In this document: positions 62,501-64,000 of the stretch, piece after piece | How positions within the stretch are numbered: the stretch's first letter is position 1 | Layout of the letters: each line of letters opens with the position of its first letter | NCBI RefSeq assembly: GCF_037392515.1 | Contig: NC_090281.1 | Location: forward strand, 55,716,753-55,780,752 | DNA from: Haliotis asinina | Taxonomy: Eukaryota; Mollusca; Gastropoda; Lepetellida; Haliotidae | Length of the DNA stretch: 64,000 nucleotides | Reading direction: 5' to 3' | Made by a program: the position numbers and the translations under genes | The notes under the pieces: generated by a model | Databases searched by the model: none | What the model saw: the letters and a program-made list of their open reading frames with translations, nothing else | What the model was told of the DNA's origin: nothing

Positions 62501-64000
62501 GTAGTGCCAGACCAACACATACATTTGAATCTCACTAATGTGATGTTGTACTGGATAGTGCCAGACAAACACATACATGTGAATCTCACCTATACATGTC
62601 CGGTGATCTGAGGTGGTGAAGTATCTGAGGTCACAGCCGCACTGGTAGCTGCCGATGGTGTTGACGCAGTTCTGGTCACAGTCATGGCTGGAGGTGGCAC
62701 ACTCATCAACGTCTGCAGTCAGTAAACAGCTTGACAAAACATTTATTCATGCAGACGACATAATACCCAGTGGGTCTTCACTCACTCACTCACTCACTCA
62801 TTCACTCATTTAACGACATACCCTCAGAAGTTTTCACTCACTCACGATTACTAATATACCCTGAAGGGTCTTCATTCACTCACTAAATAATTACATATGT
62901 TGTGAAGTCTTCACTCACTCATCCACAGCCCCATTTCCTTAAACACTCGTCCACTCAGTCACTCACTCAATTACCCTGAGAGGTCTTCACTCACTAACTC
63001 ATCCACACATCCCCATTCACTCATTCAATTACCCTGAGAGGTATTCACTCACTCACTCATCCACACACCCCTACACATGCACTACATAAAGCCTTTGCTT
63101 TGTTATTGCCAAGGCTTCATTCACTCACTTACCCTGACAAGTCATCCTGTCTGGTTTAAGTCTGTAACCTCCAGGACAGGTGCAGTAGGCACTTCCGTCT
63201 GTGTTCATACAAACATGGCTACATCCAAGAACGTTGTCGGCACATTCGTCAAAGTCTGAAAAACAGCTCATTATCAATGCGCTGAAGCTTAATATGATTC
63301 ATACTCACAGCAATACTTGCTCGGACTGAACTCTGACAAGCTAGAAGTTGTACAAGTGACATTTTCCACCATCTAACTTTCAAACAGAATGGTAACAAAG
63401 TCAAAAGGTAGCGTGTGGCATACCACTGAAAACAGTCTTAGGGATAAACAGTCTATCCACGGCATTGTGTTGGCCTAAAAGGGTTCTTTCACTTCATGCC
63501 AAAACAGAATCAGACCCACCCTTACTGTTCCCTGGACGCCTTTCAAGGTACCCACCAGTTTCCACAGTAACAAAGTCATAAGCACATTTATGACATCACT
63601 TCTGGTTTGGAAAACACATGCCCGAGGCCAGGTTTTTTAAATATGGTCCTATTTCCCTGACTATCTCTACAACAAATTGATAAGAACTTCTGGTTTGGAA
63701 AAACATATGAATCACCTCCAAAAACCACGAAAACAGAAAACTAATACAGCTGTTACTACTTCAGTAAGATTTGGTGTCAGAGATAAGTCTTTCAAAAACA
63801 TTCCACAGGTTTATCTAAAACAACATTAAAGATAGATAATAATAGTGTACATAATATACATACTGCATTATAAGAGGAGAAATAAGTTGTCATCTACTAG
63901 ATATGTTGCCTATGTCTCAGGAGTCAAAACTACCCTACATATGACAATGCCGACCTGTGCAGGGGATGTTGTTGCTTGGGTCACCGACATAGCCACTGCG
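50517..64000 (-). CDS. Multi-EGF, GCC2/GCC3 and sushi secreted protein (SCUBE/SVEP1-like), 3' part
   Basis: Exons in transcript order: 63955 to beyond the window end, 63133-63255, 62590-62712, 60913-61035, 60336-60464, 59868-59990, 58746-58859, 58086-58247, 53031-53153, 52468-52668, 50713-50907, 50517-50551. Every junction is phase 1 and GT-AG, the hallmark of shuffled extracellular modules. The first is the end of an EGF domain. Six full EGF modules follow, most calcium-binding (D[IVEF][ND]EC starts: DFDEC, DVDEC, DINEC, DEDEC, DINEC). Next come a GCC2/GCC3 ephrin-receptor-like module ([19 protein letters not shown]), a seventh EGF ([16 protein letters not shown]), and two 6-Cys selectin-type sushi domains ([11 protein letters not shown]..., [11 protein letters not shown]...). 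The tail is [11 protein letters not shown] then TGA. The EGF-GCC2/GCC3 order recalls SCUBE and SVEP1; no CUB or pentraxin is seen. There is no membrane segment, so the product is probably secreted, and the basic tail may bind glycans. The 5' part lies outside the window. Confidence 0.9.
51576..51725 (-). repeat. tRNA-derived SINE, family B
   Basis: GACTGAGTTGGGTTTTACGC + CACTTTTAGCAATATTTCAG, GACACCAGATGTGGTCTTCA, TTGTACCTATGTGTGGAATA. Intronic in the EGF/sushi gene. Confidence 0.75.
52885..52935. mobile_element. Tiny Tc1/pogo-like MITE remnant
   Basis: TACAGTCAAATCACG is inverted as CGGGATTTGACTGTA within 50 bp, flanked by TA on both sides. TA targets and CAGT termini occur in pogo/Tc1 elements. 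It is short, so chance is possible. Confidence 0.35.
53394..53562 (-). repeat. tRNA-derived SINE, family B
   Basis: GAGAGTGAGTTTAGTTTCAT, ACACCAGAAATGGGCTTCAC, TTGTACCCATGTGGGGAATC and TGCTTGAACCACTGAGGTAC. Nearly full length. Confidence 0.85.
53630..53795 (-). repeat. tRNA-derived SINE family C, with intact pol III boxes
   Basis: On the minus strand the head reads GTCGCGGTGGCTGAGCGGGC (A-box) ... GGGTGCGGGTTCGAATCCCG (B-box) with a long variable arm, like a type II tRNA (Leu/Ser class). It continues into a body AAGTACTAGAATTTGTACTT...CATATGTC. The body and its recurrence nearby mark it as a SINE, not a working tRNA gene. Confidence 0.8.
53800..54128. repeat. Inverted pair of SINE family C bodies (palindrome)
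   Basis: From about 53880 to 54010 a family C body runs through TTACACGATGCCATTTAGAA, GTGGTCAAATGCGACATATG and the GGTTGAGTCTCATCCGGGAT head border. From 54015 to 54126 the same body returns inverted, nearly identical over about 110 bp. Confidence 0.8.
54220..54535 (+). repeat. Diverged SINE family A fragments
   Basis: Pieces such as AATAATTAAGTCTGGACAAG, ATCAAGTGACTGATATTATC and CGTGTCATCAAGCAGAGCCT match family A loosely. It precedes the large array. Confidence 0.45.
54535..57940 (+). repeat. 113-bp satellite-like array, ~30 copies
   Basis: The unit contains AACAATTATTATATGGGTAC + ATGTACTTATATAGCACTAT + AGTCCATTCYGAACACTCAA + AAAGCTTCCTTGTTTTTTCC + TCAATCACTGGATG. Copies are about 97-100% identical. 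Two subtypes (GTACATGTACTT and GTACGTGTATCT) occur in a partly regular order, with a 3-unit block near the start, pointing to higher-order amplification. It lies in the intron between the GCC2/GCC3 exon and the last EGF exon. Confidence 0.97.
57895..58020 (+). repeat. Parent interspersed repeat bordering the array
   Basis: After the last array unit the sequence continues ATATTACCAATCTGAACTCC + CTGGGGACCATCAAGCTCTTG. A related stretch occurs at 61445-61580 (ATATTATCAATCCTCATCTC + CCTGGGGAGTATACAACTCTTG), also preceded by CTCAATTACTGGATG. So the 113-bp unit derives from a longer interspersed repeat. Confidence 0.65.
58990..59590 (+). repeat. Minisatellite, 19-bp unit
   Basis: About 31 copies of ACAGAACATCATCAGCATC with variants. 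The 19-bp unit has no stop in any plus frame, which makes a 219-codon frame with a 19-residue period. That frame is an artefact; the array lies in an intron of the minus-strand EGF gene. Confidence 0.92.
60258..60294 (+). repeat. (TCAC)n microsatellite with SINE tail
   Basis: CTCGCTCACTCACTCACTCA-type run following a weak family A/B tail (CTGTAATACTCC, AGAGTAAAACACAACTGACT). Confidence 0.7.
61250..61440 (+). repeat. (GAGT)n and SINE family A copy
   Basis: About 80 bp of GAGT repeats run into GGTTCTCAGCAATATAGCAG, CTGTAAATAATCAAGTCTGG, ACAATCCAGTGATCAACAAT. The SINE's 5' GTGAGTGA end has expanded into a microsatellite. Confidence 0.85.
61445..61715 (+). repeat. Interspersed repeat related to the 113-bp array's parent
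   Basis: CTCAATTACTGGATGTCAAT, CTCCCTGGGGAGTATACAAC, CAGCTGGGTGGACTGGGACA, GTACTTTGTCCAAGTTTACT, then a family A-like end (TAGTTGCCTCTCATGACAGT). Possibly a longer composite repeat inserted in or fused to a SINE A. Confidence 0.6.
61720..62589 (-). repeat. 54-bp minisatellite starting at an EGF exon's splice donor
   Basis: About 16 copies of a 54-bp unit. On the minus strand each has GTGAGATTCACAAGTATGTG + TTGGTCTGACAC, the same as the first intron bases after the EGF exon 62590-62712 (GTGAGATTCACATGTATGTG). Several units carry CACACAG-GTGAGA, a better consensus donor than the real ATAG-GTGAGA. Confidence 0.92.
62770..63132 (-). repeat. Degenerate TCAC-rich array repeating an EGF exon donor
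   Basis: Five to six irregular units mix TCACTCACTCA tracts with ACCCTGAGAGGTCTTCACTC. On the minus strand the units read CTCTCAGGGTAATTGAGTGA, resembling the EGF exon end and donor TTGTCAG-G-GTAAGTGAGTGA at 63132. The similarity is clear in three units. Confidence 0.7.
63260..63950. other. Intron of the EGF gene
   Basis: No further exon, tandem array or recognised SINE is visible in this intron before the partial exon at 63955. Confidence 0.5.

Overview
The window looks like nuclear DNA of a marine mollusc, most likely an abalone (Haliotis) or close gastropod. It is AT-rich, has short exons in long introns with GT-AG junctions, carries an intronless HSP70 gene, and is littered with tRNA-derived SINEs whose shared core (TTTAGTTTTACGCCGC...CAGCAATATTCCAGC) I recognise from abalone sequence. 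The species call rests on memory of those repeats and is an inference.

Five protein genes can be built exon by exon, all on the minus strand, with matching splice phases at every junction. From low to high coordinates: (1) a TNF-receptor superfamily protein of 651 aa, 4 coding exons (1501-6660); (2) a 493-aa single-pass receptor, 12 coding exons (14906-27390), with signal peptide, a TNFR-like cysteine module, a 6-Cys sushi domain, a membrane segment, an unrecognised cytoplasmic module and a C-terminal death-domain-like fold; (3) a BTB-BACK-PHR protein of 528 aa, 3 coding exons (36131-40060); (4) an intronless cytosolic-type HSP70 of 636 aa (43667-45577) with heat-shock elements and a TATA box, but ending MDVD rather than EEVD; (5) the 3' part of a large secreted multi-EGF protein with a GCC2/GCC3 module, two selectin-like sushi domains and a basic tail (50517 to beyond 64000).

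The rest is mostly repeats. Ten or more minisatellite arrays are present (units of about 17, 19, 32, 37, 40, 54, 55, 57, 70 and 113 bp), with SINE copies of at least three families, several non-autonomous DNA transposons with terminal inverted repeats (one with a clean 10-bp target duplication inside a SINE, one with an 8-bp duplication, one about 1 kb long with THAP-like remains), hairpins and simple repeats.

Two things stand out. First, gene 2 has a domain combination (TNFR-like + sushi + TM + unknown module + death domain) that I do not know from any described receptor, and it lies next to a second TNFR-type gene with a related YYxxPNxP cysteine module. Second, five separate minisatellites abut exon edges and repeat the splice site or start codon of that exon: the sushi donor at 25318, the start-codon region at 27390, the BTB acceptor at 37320, and the EGF donors at 62589 and 63132. 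The largest copies a splice donor about 56 times. This suggests exon borders act as seeds for tandem amplification in this genome, filling introns with decoy splice sites.
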